DNA of 64,000 bases from an uncultured Alsobacter sp. (lineage in GTDB: Bacteria; Pseudomonadota; Alphaproteobacteria; Rhizobiales; Beijerinckiaceae), in contig NZ_CAMFHB010000020.1 in assembly GCF_945952055.1 (NCBI RefSeq), positions 1-64,000 of the forward strand, given 5' to 3'. How positions within the stretch are numbered: the stretch's first letter is position 1; each line of letters starts with the position of its first letter. Positions 1-10,108 of this stretch are shown piece after piece. Position numbers and translations under genes: made by a program. The notes below the pieces were generated by a model. It did not search any database, had not been told where the DNA came from, and saw nothing but the letters and a program-made list of their open reading frames with translations.

Positions 1-572
1 ACGCCATCGGCGCGATCGGTCTCGTCGAGAACATGCCCGACGGCAACGCCCAGCGACCCGGCGACATCGTGACGTCGCTGTCGGGCCAGACCATCGAGAT
101 CATCAACACCGACGCGGAAGGCCGCCTCGTGCTGGCCGACGTGCTCTGGTACGTGCAGGACCGTTTCAAGCCGGCCTTCATGGTCAACCTGGCGACGCTG
201 ACCGGCGCCATCATCGTGGCGCTCGGTCAGGAGAACGCCGGCCTGTTCTCGAACGACGACGAACTCTCCGAGCGCCTGGCGGCGGCCGGCAAGGCGACGG
301 GGGAGGGCGTGTGGCGCCTGCCTCTCAGCCCCGGCTACGACAAGATCATCGACAGCAAGTTCGCGGACGTGAAGAACTCCGGCGGGCGGCACGCGGGCTC
401 CATCACGGCCGCGCAGTTCCTCAAGCGGTTCGTCAACGACACCCCGTGGGCGCACCTGGACATCGCCGGCACCGCCATGGGCTCGCCCGCGAGCGACGTC
501 AACCGCAGCTGGTCGTCGGGCTGGGGCGTGCGGCTCCTGGAACGGCTCGTGGCCGATCACTACGAGGGCTGA
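1..572 (+). CDS. pepA: Leucyl aminopeptidase, C-terminal part (5' end outside window)
   Basis: This is the C-terminal 189 codons or so of a cytosolic M17 leucyl aminopeptidase, a two-metal enzyme that removes N-terminal residues from peptides. The reading frame is open from base 3. The family signature [12 protein letters not shown] is present; its D and E bind the metal pair. The downstream [14 protein letters not shown] and the terminal [15 protein letters not shown] are also typical of the family. The N-terminal domain and the catalytic lysine lie before the window. In many relatives holC follows pepA directly; here holC is about 10 kb away. Confidence 0.95.
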   Translation, partial: AIGAIGLVENMPDGNAQRPGDIVTSLSGQTIEIINTDAEGRLVLADVLWYVQDRFKPAFMVNLATLTGAIIVALGQENAGLFSNDDELSERLAAAGKATGEGVWRLPLSPGYDKIIDSKFADVKNSGGRHAGSITAAQFLKRFVNDTPWAHLDIAGTAMGSPASDVNRSWSSGWGVRLLERLVADHYEG

Positions 573-583
573 CTGCAAGACGC

Positions 584-709
584 ATGGGCTCCCGCCGGAC
601 GCAGATCCTGTTCCTGACCCTGGTGGCCGTGCTGATCATCAGCAGGGGCCTTGTCGGCGTGCCCTCGGGCATGACGCTGCAGGAGGTCTGGCACGCCCTC
701 ACGCGCTAG
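584..709 (+). CDS. Small single-span membrane protein, unknown
   Basis: A 41-codon reading frame begins 11 bases after the pepA stop, on the same strand. Residues 7 to 20 or so are hydrophobic (ILFLTLVAVLIIS) after a basic start (MGSRRT), so the product would be a small membrane-anchored protein with a short tail. The upstream sequence has only a weak purine stretch (GCAAGACGC) as ribosome site. I do not recognise a family. Its position in the shadow of pepA and its hydrophobic profile make it plausible but not certain. Confidence 0.4.
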   Translation: MGSRRTQILFLTLVAVLIISRGLVGVPSGMTLQEVWHALTR

Positions 710-743
710 AGGCTGCGGGCCGGTCCGTCATCGCGGGTCGTCG

Positions 744-950
744 TCAGGGTGTTCGCCGGCCCGATCGGGTGGCCGGCGTCGCCAGCACGCGGCGCACGGC
801 CAGCGCGAACTCCTCGTCGTCGAGCGCCTTGCCCCAGGTCTTGTCCTGCGCTGCGTCCTGCCGCGTCGGGCCAGCCCCATCGTGGATCGCATCGGCGTCT
901 TCGTTCCGGCCGGAGGATGCGGGTCCCGGTCGCGTCGTCACTGTGGTCAT
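744..950 (-). CDS. Small acidic protein, unknown
   Basis: A 68-residue frame on the minus strand, converging on the small gene at 584-709. I chose the internal ATG (MTTVTTRPG) because an AAGAGAC purine stretch lies just upstream of it; an ATG nine codons earlier has no such site. The product is polar and ends in a possible helix (KALDDEEFALAVRRVLA). No family is recognised. In DNA this GC-rich such frames can arise by chance. Confidence 0.3.
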   Translation of the reverse strand: MTTVTTRPGPASSGRNEDADAIHDGAGPTRQDAAQDKTWGKALDDEEFALAVRRVLATPATRSGRRTP

Positions 951-1122
951 GGTCGTCTCTTGCCCGAGCCCGTCCATGGGACGGGCGTTCCGTTCCCCCG
1001 AAGTGGGGGAGAGGGGCCCCCGCCGCTAGTTGGTAGGACTGCGTTCGCACAACCCCCGACCCTGGACCTGAGGGTTTCCCACCAGTTTTACAAGTGGCCT
1101 TCGTAAAACTCGAAGATGGAAT

Positions 1123-1151
1123 TTGCTTTGAGACTGCTTGCTTATTATCAA
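1123..1151 (+). promoter_or_regulatory. Possible sigma70-type promoter before the mauG-like gene
   Basis: The gap 978-1302 has no convincing gene and is clearly AT-richer than its surroundings around 1080-1160. Within it TTGCTT and TATCAA are separated by 17 bases. This is the best -35/-10 pair I can see for the mauG-like gene. It is a match by eye only. Confidence 0.25.
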
Positions 1152-1257
1152 TTTTAGCACGTCAAACGGTCGCGGACGCTCGAAATTAACCTGCCGTTAC
1201 GGACAGAATCACGCAACCGGCGGTGTTTCCGAACGCGAAACACTTCAGAAAAGGGAC

Positions 1258-1299
1258 AGCCCCCAGTCTTTGCACGCAGAGGTTTAGTACCTGGGGGCT
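1258..1299 (+). promoter_or_regulatory. Stem that would cover the ribosome site of the mauG-like gene
   Basis: AGCCCCCAG (1258-1266) is perfectly complementary to CTGGGGGCT (1291-1299), with a 24-base loop between them. The right arm contains the purine-rich ribosome-binding stretch just before the GTG start at 1303. In the mRNA the stem would hide that site, so translational control is possible. Confidence 0.45.
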
Positions 1300-1302
1300 C
1301 TC

Positions 1303-2394
1303 GTGCCGAATATCGTCTTTCGCGGTCCAGTGTTGCGCAGCGCAGCACTCGCGTGTCTTGCGTCGATTGCAGCCGCTGCTCTGGCCGGATCGCAGACATT
1401 CGCCGCCGCCACCATCGGTGCCCCCATCACGGTCCCGGTTCCCGCGCCCCAGAAGGGCTCGGCCGAGAGCCTCAAGGACGAGTACCGGCGCCCGGCGGAG
1501 ATCCCGTTTCCCGCCAGCAACCCGTTCACGCCGGAGAAGCTGAAACTCGGCAAGACGCTCTACTACGACACCCGGCTGTCGGGGTCGGGAGCCCAGTCCT
1601 GCGCCTCCTGCCACAATCCCGGCTATGGCTGGGGCGACGGCCTCGCCAAGGGCGTCGGGGACGGCATGAAGGAGCTCAAGCGTCGTTCGCCGACCATCGT
1701 CAACGCCGCCTGGGGCCTGATCTTCATGTGGGACGGCCGCGCGCCGAGCCTGGAGGAACAGGCGCTCGGCCCCATCCAGGCGGCGGTCGAGATGAACATG
1801 CCGATCGAGAAGCTGCTCGAGCGGCTGAACTCCATCACCGAGTACAAGACCCTCTTCGAGGCCGCGTTCCCCGGCGAGGGCATCACGCCCGCGGGGATCG
1901 GCAAGGCGATCGCCACCTTCGAGCGCACCGCCATCTCGGGGTGGGCTCCGTTCGACAGCTGGATCGACGGGGACGCCAAGGCCATCTCGGCCAGCGCGCA
2001 GCGCGGCTTCGCGCTCTTCAACGGCAAGGCCCAGTGCAACACCTGCCACGTCGGCTGGAACTTCACCGACGACAGCTTCCACGACATCGGGCTGCCGGAC
2101 GCCGACATCGGACGCGGCGCCTTCCTGGGCGTCGCGGTGAAGATGCGCCAGGCCTTCAAGACGCCTGGCCTGCGCGACATCAGCCGCCGCAGCCCCTTCA
2201 TGCATGACGGCTCGATGGCCACGCTCGAGGCCGTCGTCGAGCACTACGACACGGGCGGGGTCGCCCGGCCGAGCCGCTCCGACCTCATCAAGCCGCTGGG
2301 CCTCACGGTCGAGGAGAAGGCCGACCTGGTCGCCTTCCTCAAGACCCTGTCCGGCTCGTCGGACGTCATCGCCCAGCCGATCCAGCCCCGCTGA
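1303..2394 (+). CDS. MauG/cytochrome-c-peroxidase-like di-heme protein
   Basis: A 363-residue exported di-heme c-type cytochrome of the MauG/CcpA family. It begins with a signal peptide (hydrophobic stretch [19 protein letters not shown]). It has two heme-attachment motifs, CASCH in [18 protein letters not shown] and CNTCH in [11 protein letters not shown]. The family includes peroxidases and enzymes that make protein-derived cofactors; the sequence alone does not tell which. The start is GTG with a GGGGGCT stretch in front. A cupredoxin gene follows after 41 bases, so the pair may be an electron-transfer unit in the periplasm. Confidence 0.85.
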   Translation: MPNIVFRGPVLRSAALACLASIAAAALAGSQTFAAATIGAPITVPVPAPQKGSAESLKDEYRRPAEIPFPASNPFTPEKLKLGKTLYYDTRLSGSGAQSCASCHNPGYGWGDGLAKGVGDGMKELKRRSPTIVNAAWGLIFMWDGRAPSLEEQALGPIQAAVEMNMPIEKLLERLNSITEYKTLFEAAFPGEGITPAGIGKAIATFERTAISGWAPFDSWIDGDAKAISASAQRGFALFNGKAQCNTCHVGWNFTDDSFHDIGLPDADIGRGAFLGVAVKMRQAFKTPGLRDISRRSPFMHDGSMATLEAVVEHYDTGGVARPSRSDLIKPLGLTVEEKADLVAFLKTLSGSSDVIAQPIQPR

Positions 2395-2435
2395 CCGTCT
2401 CCTTCCAAGACGACATTCCACTCCCGAGGCAACCC

Positions 2436-2762
2436 ATGAAGCGCTTCTCCACCTTTTGCTATGCCTTCGCCGTGTTCGGCGGCGTCTCGGCCGTTGCCGC
2501 CGTCGCTGCCGACCAGTCCGTCCACCAGAAGGGCCGGGTCTTCTCGGTCGAGGCCCTGAAGGTGAAGACCGGCGAGGCCGTCGTGTTCGTCAACGACGAC
2601 ACGGTCCCCCACAACGTGATGTCGACGTCCGCCGGCAACGAATTCAACCTCGGCAGCGTCGCCCCGGGAACCGCGATGCCCGTCAAGTTCGACAAGGCCG
2701 GGTCCGTCCAGGTGATCTGCGCCATCCATCCCCGCATGAAGATGACGGTCACGGTCGACTGA
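2436..2762 (+). CDS. Periplasmic cupredoxin (plastocyanin/azurin-like)
   Basis: A 108-residue blue-copper protein with a signal peptide ending near AVAA-DQSV (residues 1-25). The type-1 copper ligands can be assigned as H59 in VPHNV, and C95, H98 and M101 in VICAIHPRM. It probably accepts or donates electrons for the di-heme protein encoded just upstream; the spacing and shared strand suggest co-transcription. The start is ATG. The specific partner is inference. Confidence 0.85.
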   Translation: MKRFSTFCYAFAVFGGVSAVAAVAADQSVHQKGRVFSVEALKVKTGEAVVFVNDDTVPHNVMSTSAGNEFNLGSVAPGTAMPVKFDKAGSVQVICAIHPRMKMTVTVD

Positions 2763-2815
2763 CGTCTCCGCCGAGATCCTTCGCGCTCCCTGCCGCGTCC
2801 TTCCGAGGTTCATCA

Positions 2816-5032
2816 ATGCCCATCCGGATCAAGCTCATCCTGGGCTTCGGCATTCTCGTCGCCCTGACCGCCGCCCTTGCCGCCTTCGCGGTGCAGCGCG
2901 TGACGAGCCTCGGCACCATGGTGGTCCAGGTCTACGACCAGCCGCTCATGAGCATCAGCCACGCCCGCTCGGCGCAGGCGACGTTCAATGCCGCGGTCGC
3001 GGCCCTGTCCAGGGACCTGGCGCGCTCCGATGCCTCGGCCAAGACGGCGCTCGCCAACCTGGACCGTTCGGTCGACGATCTGCGCGGCGACCTTTCCGTC
3101 GTCACGGAGCGGGCGGGCGGCGACGACGTCCGGCAGGCCATCGGCGCGACCAAGGCCAGCCTCGACGACTGGCTGAAGAGCGTGCACCTCATGCTCGATC
3201 CGGGGAAGGGGGGCGCCACGGCCCTACCGGCTCCCTGGGTGCTCGACGCGAAGGCCAAGGCCGTCGGCGATCGCATCGACGATCTGGTCCAGGTCGTGGC
3301 GGCGCGCGGCTTCGAGTTCCGCACGGCGGCCGAAGGACAGATCCGGTCGTCGCAGTCCCTGCTCACCTGGAGCGCCGCGGCGGTGGCGGGCGTCGGCCTG
3401 CTCCTCGCTCTGCTGTTCGCCCGGGTCCTCGGTTCGCCGATCGTCCTGATGCGCCGCGGCGTCGAGAAGATGCTGCGCGGCGAATCGGTGGCGCTGTCCG
3501 CCGTCCGTCGACGCGACGAGATCGGCGATCTCGCGCGCTCCTTCATCGCCATCCACGAAACCGCCGTCACGGCCGCCCGCATCCGTTCGGCGCTCGACGG
3601 ATCGAGCACCAACGTGCTCGCCGCCGACACGCAGGGCCGGGTGGTCTATGCCAACCAGGCCGCCGAGCGCCTGTTCCGGGAGCACGCGAGCGACTTCCGG
3701 TCCGCGGCCCCGAGCTTCAGTGCCGAGGCTGTGGTCGGATCGCGGCTCGACGACGTCCTGCCGCAGGGGCGCAGCGATGCTCGGTCCGCCCTCGATGCCG
3801 TGCAGGCCTCCGAGCGTGCCCGCTTCACCATCGGATCGCGCACGCTCGACGTGGTCGCCAGTCCCGTCGTCGATGCCACGGGCGAACGCCTGGGCGTCGT
3901 CGTCGAGATCACCGACTCGACGCAGCGCCTCGCCGCCGAGCGCGAGCTCAGCGAGGTGACGACGGCCATGGCCGCGGCCGCGATGAGCGGAGACTTCTCC
4001 AGCCGCGTCTCGCTTGACGGCAAGAGCGGGATGCTGCGCGACGTGGCGTCGGCGGTGAACGAGATCGGCTCGGTGGTCGAGACGCTCACCGACGATCTGA
4101 CGGCCGCGCTCGGCGCCATCGCCGAAGGCAACCTGACGCGGGGAATCGACCGCGGCTATTCCGGGCGCTTCAAGGTGCTCGCCGACGCCGTGAACGGCAC
4201 GCTGGCCCGGCTCGCCCAGACCATCGAGACGATCAAGTCGGCGGCCGACCACGCGACGGCCTCCGCCGCGGAGATCGGCGGCGGGGCGCAGGACCTCTCC
4301 ATGCGCACCGAGCAGCAGTCGGCCTCCCTCGAGGAGACCGCCGCGACCATCGAGGAGCTGGCCGCCTCCATCAAGGCTACCGCCGCCAATTCGCGCAACG
4401 TGGTGTCGCTGTCGGAGGACGCCACGAAGAAGGCGGCCAAGGGCGGCGACATCGTCACCGCCGCGATCGAGGCCATGGCCCGGATCGAGGCCGCGTCCGG
4501 CAAGATCTCGCAGATCACCTCGGTCATCGACGAGATCGCCTTCCAGACCAACCTCCTGGCGCTGAACGCGGCCGTCGAGGCGGCGCGGGCGGGCGATGCC
4601 GGCAAGGGCTTCGCGGTCGTCGCCTCCGAGGTGCGCACGCTGGCCCAGCGCTCGTCCGAGGCGGCCAAGGACATCACCCAGGTCATCCAGTCGTCGGCGC
4701 AGCTCGTCCGCGAGGGCGTCGAGCTGGTGCAGTCGACCGGGGCGACGCTCGGGGAGATCGTGAAGGCCTCGCAGAACGTCGCCGCCACCGTCGCCGAGAT
4801 CGCCACGGCCGCCGGCGAGCAGGCCAACGGCATCGACGAGATGAGCCAGTCGATGTCCGACATGGACGGGATGACGCAGCAGAACGCCGCCCTCGCCGAG
4901 GAGAGCGCGGCCTCGGCCACGGCGCTGTCCCAGCAGATCAACCAGCTGAACGAGCTCGTCGCGGCGTTCCGCACGGGAAGCGGCGAGAAGCGCGCCGCGT
5001 CGCGCCAGTCCCTGCGCCGGTCCGCCGCCTGA
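2816..5032 (+). CDS. Methyl-accepting chemotaxis protein with PAS-like domain
   Basis: A 738-residue chemoreceptor. I chose the ATG at 2816 because the protein then starts at the first membrane helix ([20 protein letters not shown]) with GAGG upstream; the open frame extends further 5' only as noncoding sequence. The order is: helix 1, four-helix-bundle sensor region, helix 2 near residue 190, HAMP, a PAS-like region ([20 protein letters not shown]), a second HAMP-like segment, and the signalling tip ([20 protein letters not shown]). It lies 53 bases after the cupredoxin gene, so a redox or metal-linked stimulus is conceivable, but nothing proves it. Confidence 0.9.
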   Translation: MPIRIKLILGFGILVALTAALAAFAVQRVTSLGTMVVQVYDQPLMSISHARSAQATFNAAVAALSRDLARSDASAKTALANLDRSVDDLRGDLSVVTERAGGDDVRQAIGATKASLDDWLKSVHLMLDPGKGGATALPAPWVLDAKAKAVGDRIDDLVQVVAARGFEFRTAAEGQIRSSQSLLTWSAAAVAGVGLLLALLFARVLGSPIVLMRRGVEKMLRGESVALSAVRRRDEIGDLARSFIAIHETAVTAARIRSALDGSSTNVLAADTQGRVVYANQAAERLFREHASDFRSAAPSFSAEAVVGSRLDDVLPQGRSDARSALDAVQASERARFTIGSRTLDVVASPVVDATGERLGVVVEITDSTQRLAAERELSEVTTAMAAAAMSGDFSSRVSLDGKSGMLRDVASAVNEIGSVVETLTDDLTAALGAIAEGNLTRGIDRGYSGRFKVLADAVNGTLARLAQTIETIKSAADHATASAAEIGGGAQDLSMRTEQQSASLEETAATIEELAASIKATAANSRNVVSLSEDATKKAAKGGDIVTAAIEAMARIEAASGKISQITSVIDEIAFQTNLLALNAAVEAARAGDAGKGFAVVASEVRTLAQRSSEAAKDITQVIQSSAQLVREGVELVQSTGATLGEIVKASQNVAATVAEIATAAGEQANGIDEMSQSMSDMDGMTQQNAALAEESAASATALSQQINQLNELVAAFRTGSGEKRAASRQSLRRSAA

Positions 5033-5068
5033 AGGCGGCGGGGCGGGGGTGACGCCGGGGCCCTGGCC

Positions 5069-7837
5069 TCAGCGCACCCGCTGCAGCAACGACGACGCGG
5101 TGGCCAGCACGCGGCCGTTGTCGCGCAGCTCGTAGGGGATCTGCTGGACGCTCGTATCGACGGACTGGCATTGGCCCTGCGCATTGCAGACGCTGGGCGG
5201 GTTGGCCTGCTGCACCTGGTACATCACCACGCGGCCGCGGGCGGCCCACTGGCCGGCCGTCGCCAGCGTGAAGCCGTTCGGCCAGCGCCGGTACTCCTCG
5301 AAGCGCCCGTTCGGGAACAGCGAGAGGGCGATCTGGGATCCGTCCTGGGCCGTTCCCTGCCACGCGCCGCTCAGCATCGCCGCCTCGCCGCCGGTCTGCG
5401 GGGCCGGCGCGGGCGGGGGCATCGGCTGGGGCGATGGCGTCGGCCCGACGACGGGCGGCGCCGGATTGACGCCCACCCGCACCATCTCCGCGAGCTGGCC
5501 GCGCGCGTCTCCCTTCTGGCCCAGGAAGGTGCGCATGATGAGCCGGTTCGGGTCGCCCGGCCGAGCCATGACGATGGCCCCCTCGATCGTCTCCTGGCGC
5601 CCCTTCTGGTCGCGCACGACGAGGGTCAGGATCGGCATGCGGCGCGTTTCGAGCTGGGCGTAGAGCTTGAGCCCGCGCCGGGCCAGTTCCTCCTCGGTCC
5701 CCGCCTGCAGCAGCCGGGCCGGCACCAGGCCGTCCGCGTCGGGCTGGCCCAGCCGGAGCCAGGGCTTGCCGGAGGCGTCCGCCCAGTCGCCGGTCAGGTT
5801 GGCCGGGCGCAGCGCGCGGCCGCCGCTGAGCAGCGTCAGGACGGTGTCGTTGGGGTAAGTCAGGGAGACCGGGTAGTGCTGCGGCTTGCCCGGCCCGGCG
5901 ATGCCCTCCGGCCTGACCGAGATGTAGTAGTCGCCGGGGCGGGCGAGGTCGGCGATGAGCTTGGGCGGCGTCTTGCCCCAGGGCATCGGCGGGCCTGCCG
6001 GCAGCCATTCGCGGCTGCCGTCCGGGCGCTGGGCGAGCACCATGAACGTGAAGAGGTCGTTCGGCTCCGGATCGACCGTGCGCTGGATCTTGCGCCCGTT
6101 GTCCCCGTCGAGCAGCACGACGACGAGGTCGGCGGTCAGGTTTCCCGGATTGAACTGCACGATGGCGTCCGCGCGGCCCACGCCCTGCCGCTCGATCACG
6201 GCGCGCGCCGTCGACCGGGGAACCGCTTTCTCGCCCAGCGTCGTGGAATCGAGCGTCGCCTCGACCATCTGGTCGCCGCTGGCGACGAGGAACGTCAGCC
6301 CCGAGGCATCGAGGGTCAGCTTCGAGCCTTCGGGCGTGTACTGGGGCACGAGCAGGTCGGCATAGTCGCGGGCCTCCTTGAGCCGCTCCCGCGCCAATTC
6401 GGTGTCGAGCATGAAGCCGATCGACAGGATCAGGGTGCGGTCGAGCTTGGCGTCGCGGCGAGAGACCTGGCCGGTGGCGTACAGGACGTTTTCGCCCTTC
6501 ATCTCCGCCTTGACGACCAGGGGGTCTCCGAAGGCGCCCTTGTTGACGGCCTGGTTCGTCAGCACGTTCACGACGCTCAGCGCCGTCACCTCCGGCGGTG
6601 GCGCGTCGGCCTGCTGCCGGTGGATCTGCTGGAGAAAGGCCAGCCAGCGCGTGTCCCGGGCGAGGCGCGTCTCGCCATAGGCCTTGGACAGGTTGTCCTC
6701 GCGCAGTGGCGCATAGATCGACAGGCCCTTGGCGCGCTGCGTCTGGTTGATCGCCTTGTTGGCGATGACGGCATCCTGCACGGCCGTACGGAACGCGGCG
6801 AGTTCCGCGCCGATGTCGCCGCGGTTCTTCAGGTTGGCTTCCATGCGCGAGAAGCTGTCGACGATGTCGACGCTGGCCAGCGCGCTCGTGCCGCTGGACA
6901 GGTCGTCGACGCGGCCCTGCACGGCGAAGGTCTCGGCCCAGAAGAGCGACTGGGCGGTCGGCCCCCAGGCCTGCGGGATCTGGGGCTCGAGAACCTTCAG
7001 CACGCCGTCGAACCGCCGCAGCAGCGCGTCCGCCTTGTCGAGGTCCACCGCCGACAGGGTGGAGACCTGCTCGCCCTTCTCCTGGTTGAAGGCGGAGAAC
7101 CCGTCGACGATCGCGGTGGCGATGTCGCGCGTGGGGGCGTCGGGGCGCTGGAAGGCGCGCAGGAAGCGGTCGTAGGCCCAGCCGGTGCCGGGCTCGATGG
7201 CCTGGGAGGCCACGAGCACACGGGCGATGTCGTGGGTCTCCGCGACCGTCTCGAGCTGGCCCATCAGGCACATGTCGAGCCCCAGAAGATCCAGACGCCC
7301 CACATTGGCCGCGGGCAGGCCCTTGCGGATGGCGTCGGCGGCTTGGACGATCGACATGCCCTGGCGGTCGCCCTGCCGGCCGGGAATGTCGAAATCCAGC
7401 AGCATCGCGGACCAGCCGCCGCCGTGGTTCCAGAGCACGACGCCGTGCTTCTCCGCCGGGAAGCGCCTGAACGCGTCCGCCATGGTGCGCGACAGCATGG
7501 CCGGGTCGCCCGAATGCACCGGGCCGATCTCCGCCAGCACCTCGGCGCCGACGTTGGTCTTGTCGGCGCTCGGCCGAACGCGCAGAAGCCGCGCGCCGGT
7601 CCAGCCGAGCCTCGTCTTGCCGAGATCGGCGAAGACGATCACCTCCACGCCCTCCGCCGGAAGGCCGTTCTGCATCTCGATGAGGTCGTCGACCGCGAAG
7701 CGCGCCAGGTCGTTGTCGGCGGCCATGTAGACGAAAATCGTCCAGCGGGCCGGTCCGGCGGCGTTCGCCGCCGTGCCCGCCATCGCGAGGACGAGGAGGG
7801 CGACCCCGAAAAGGGCCTTGCAGACGACCCGGGCCAT
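5069..7837 (-). CDS. Exported clostripain-family (C11) cysteine peptidase
   Basis: A 922-residue secreted protein with a signal peptide (ALFGVALLVLAMAGTAANA). The N-terminal 250 residues match peptidase family C11: WTIFVYMAADNDL at the start, catalytic His138 in LWNHGGGW and catalytic Cys190 in LGLDMCLMG. The remaining 650 residues or so have no domain I can name and end with Pro/Ala/Gln-rich linkers and a small C-terminal module. The start at 7837 has GAGGACG upstream and avoids a 46-base overlap with the preceding gene. That gene, for a rhodanese-like protein, ends 11 bases before, so the two are probably co-transcribed. Confidence 0.85.
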   Translation of the reverse strand: MARVVCKALFGVALLVLAMAGTAANAAGPARWTIFVYMAADNDLARFAVDDLIEMQNGLPAEGVEVIVFADLGKTRLGWTGARLLRVRPSADKTNVGAEVLAEIGPVHSGDPAMLSRTMADAFRRFPAEKHGVVLWNHGGGWSAMLLDFDIPGRQGDRQGMSIVQAADAIRKGLPAANVGRLDLLGLDMCLMGQLETVAETHDIARVLVASQAIEPGTGWAYDRFLRAFQRPDAPTRDIATAIVDGFSAFNQEKGEQVSTLSAVDLDKADALLRRFDGVLKVLEPQIPQAWGPTAQSLFWAETFAVQGRVDDLSSGTSALASVDIVDSFSRMEANLKNRGDIGAELAAFRTAVQDAVIANKAINQTQRAKGLSIYAPLREDNLSKAYGETRLARDTRWLAFLQQIHRQQADAPPPEVTALSVVNVLTNQAVNKGAFGDPLVVKAEMKGENVLYATGQVSRRDAKLDRTLILSIGFMLDTELARERLKEARDYADLLVPQYTPEGSKLTLDASGLTFLVASGDQMVEATLDSTTLGEKAVPRSTARAVIERQGVGRADAIVQFNPGNLTADLVVVLLDGDNGRKIQRTVDPEPNDLFTFMVLAQRPDGSREWLPAGPPMPWGKTPPKLIADLARPGDYYISVRPEGIAGPGKPQHYPVSLTYPNDTVLTLLSGGRALRPANLTGDWADASGKPWLRLGQPDADGLVPARLLQAGTEEELARRGLKLYAQLETRRMPILTLVVRDQKGRQETIEGAIVMARPGDPNRLIMRTFLGQKGDARGQLAEMVRVGVNPAPPVVGPTPSPQPMPPPAPAPQTGGEAAMLSGAWQGTAQDGSQIALSLFPNGRFEEYRRWPNGFTLATAGQWAARGRVVMYQVQQANPPSVCNAQGQCQSVDTSVQQIPYELRDNGRVLATASSLLQRVR

Positions 7838-7848
7838 GGCGGTCGTCC

Positions 7849-8817
7849 TCACTGCTGAGGTTGCAGCGGCAATCCGGCCTGCTGCCAGGCCCACAGGCCC
7901 CCGCGGTACCAGAAGACGTTCCGGAAGCCGGCGTTCACCGCGCGCAGCGACACGTTGTAGGACATCCAGCAGTTCGGGTCGGAGCAGTAGACGATCACCG
8001 GGATGCTGGTGTTGCCCTGCGAGACCTGCTGGAGGATGCGGACCAGCTGCTGCTGTGCCTGGTCGTTGAAGCTTCCGGCCTGGGCGGCGAACGAGGCGGG
8101 AATGGCGCCCGGCAGCTTCTGCTGCCCGCCCAGGGCATCCAGGACGATCATCGGGCTCGGCGGCTGGACGCTGGCCAGGGCGATGAGGTTGAGGGTGTCG
8201 ATGACGCGGGCGCCGGGAATGCTCGACGGCGTGGGGCCGTGCATGGCGCCCTGGTGAAGCTGGCTCGTCGGGCCGACGCCGTAGTCCTGCTTCTCCTGCA
8301 TCGAGAGGTTCTGGAGGAGCTGAGCGTTGATCCCGGGCGGGAGACCCGCCACCTGCGTGCCGCCACCGGGCTGCTGGGGCGGGCCGCTAGGGAAGCCGCC
8401 CGGTTGCTGGAACCCGCCGCCGGGTTGCTGGAAGCCACCCGGCATGCCACCACCGCCGGAGGGATAGCCGCCGGCGCTCGGGTAGCCGCCGCCCGGCTGC
8501 TGCCCGTAGGGTGAAGGTTGCCCATAGGGCGATGGCTGGCCGTATTGCGGGGCTTGGCCATAGGGAGACGGTTGGCCGTAGCCGCCGCCGGGCTGCTGGA
8601 AGCCTCCGCCGGCCTGGTAGTTGGGCTGCGGCATTCCGGGTTGCTGCATCCCGGGTTGGCCATAGGTGCCGGGACCGGGCTGGCCGTAGCCGTTGCCCGC
8701 TCCAGGCGAAGGCTGCGGGAACGGCGGGACCTGCATCTGCGCCAGGCCCGGCGCGGCGCCCAGGACAGTCACAAGCATGCAGGCTGCAAAGGCATCACGC
8801 ACGCGCAAACCCGGCAT
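7849..8817 (-). CDS. Exported Gly/Pro/Gln-rich protein with C-terminal rhodanese-like domain
   Basis: A 322-residue protein in three parts: a signal peptide (residues 1-27), a low-complexity region of about 140 residues built from G, P, Q and Y with repeated YGQPSPYGQ-type units, and a C-terminal rhodanese fold. The last has [12 protein letters not shown] around the presumed active-site loop and [15 protein letters not shown] at the end, resembling the CxxCW-motif rhodanese-like proteins. The start at 8817 has GGGAGTGG upstream. It is followed at once by the C11 protease gene and lies divergent from 8929. Confidence 0.75.
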   Translation of the reverse strand: MPGLRVRDAFAACMLVTVLGAAPGLAQMQVPPFPQPSPGAGNGYGQPGPGTYGQPGMQQPGMPQPNYQAGGGFQQPGGGYGQPSPYGQAPQYGQPSPYGQPSPYGQQPGGGYPSAGGYPSGGGGMPGGFQQPGGGFQQPGGFPSGPPQQPGGGTQVAGLPPGINAQLLQNLSMQEKQDYGVGPTSQLHQGAMHGPTPSSIPGARVIDTLNLIALASVQPPSPMIVLDALGGQQKLPGAIPASFAAQAGSFNDQAQQQLVRILQQVSQGNTSIPVIVYCSDPNCWMSYNVSLRAVNAGFRNVFWYRGGLWAWQQAGLPLQPQQ

Positions 8818-8928
8818 GTTCGTCCACTCCCGTCGGCGTTGAAACCTTGGATGCCGCAACTTTGCGGTGCAGGTTAAGACGAGATTAATGCTACTATTCG
8901 TTTACACAAGTCACTTCGTCGGCGATGA

Positions 8929-10077
8929 ATGGGTCATCTGCCCTGGGGGATCTCGGCCTTGCTGGGACGCGCCTTGCTCTTGTCGCTCGGCCTGCTGGCC
9001 GGAGCGGACGCGACGGCGGTCGCACAAGCGCCCGCGCTGCATCTGAGGCGCGTGGAGATCGCCGATCCGGCTGGATTCCAGAGCTCCGTCGCCGCTTTCG
9101 CTCTCCTTGCACCCGCCGGGTGGTCGGTGCGCGGTGGCATTGCCTGGCAGACCGCGCCTTGCCCCCTTCACATGATCGTCACCCACGCCGCGGTTGAATC
9201 CCCCGACGGGAGCTACGCGCTCGAATTCTTCCCCACCCAGACATGGACGTGGAGCACCGATCAGCTCGCCAATGAGGTCGCGCAACGCATGGCCGCCGCG
9301 GGAACGGCCTGTCCGGCTCGGCCCGCGATGAATGCGATCGACGCCCTCCGGCAGATCTACCTGCCGGCCTTCAGGCCCGGAGCCGAGGTGCTCGAGGCGC
9401 GCGGCGATGCCGCGCTCGCCGCGGAGTTGTTTCGGGCGCGGCAAGGGGAGGTGGGGCTCTACGGGGCCCAGGCGCAGCTGTGGTCCGACGCGGCCCGCCT
9501 TCGGCTGCGAACGGGCGGGTCCGAGGAGTGGCTCGTCGGCGGCCTCACCGTCATGGCTCATCCCGTGCCCTCCGCCAGCCTGGCGATGCAAGGTGCGATC
9601 GGTTCGGCCACGGCGCTCGACAGCGTCATGTCGGTGTCCTTTGCCTTTCGTGCGCCCGCCGGGCAGCTCGATGCATCCGAGCCGGTGCTGTCGGCGATGC
9701 TGCGGTCCGTCCGCATCAATCCCGCCTGGCAGATGGCCGCGGGAAAGGTGCTGATCGCCGTTGCGCAGGCTCAGCTCAAAGGCGCCGTCGACCGAGCCAA
9801 CATCTGGCGGGACGCGATGCAGGAGATCGGCGAGGCAAGGATGCAGTCCTGGTGGCGCACGCAGGAGAGCCAGGATCGTACGGCGCTCGCCTTCAGCCAG
9901 TCGCTGCGCGGGGTCCAGAGCTACGTCGAACCCACGGGTGGCTCCGTGGAACTCCCTGCCGGCTACGCGTCCGCCTGGAGCAATGGCCTCGGCGACTACG
10001 TGCTGTCGTCGTCGCCCGGCTACACGCCGGCCGCGATGATGCCGGGGCAATGGACGGAAATACAGCCACAACGGTAG
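8929..10077 (+). CDS. Exported protein of unknown function
   Basis: A 382-residue protein with an N-terminal hydrophobic signal (LLGRALLLSLGLLAGADATAVA) and no further membrane span. Two Trp- and Pro-rich regions suggest a folded periplasmic domain, but I do not recognise a family. It is transcribed divergently from the rhodanese/C11 pair across a 111-base gap and is followed after 31 bases by another exported protein, so the four genes may form one functional locus for the cell envelope. Confidence 0.7.
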   Translation: MGHLPWGISALLGRALLLSLGLLAGADATAVAQAPALHLRRVEIADPAGFQSSVAAFALLAPAGWSVRGGIAWQTAPCPLHMIVTHAAVESPDGSYALEFFPTQTWTWSTDQLANEVAQRMAAAGTACPARPAMNAIDALRQIYLPAFRPGAEVLEARGDAALAAELFRARQGEVGLYGAQAQLWSDAARLRLRTGGSEEWLVGGLTVMAHPVPSASLAMQGAIGSATALDSVMSVSFAFRAPAGQLDASEPVLSAMLRSVRINPAWQMAAGKVLIAVAQAQLKGAVDRANIWRDAMQEIGEARMQSWWRTQESQDRTALAFSQSLRGVQSYVEPTGGSVELPAGYASAWSNGLGDYVLSSSPGYTPAAMMPGQWTEIQPQR

Positions 10078-10108
10078 CTTGGTTCGGGCAAGGGCAAGGA
10101 GGCGGCGC

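Noticed and set aside
5171-7858. 895-codon plus-strand frame opposite the C11 protease
   Set aside because: Shadow; no signal peptide or domain, while the minus-strand frame has catalytic His and Cys.
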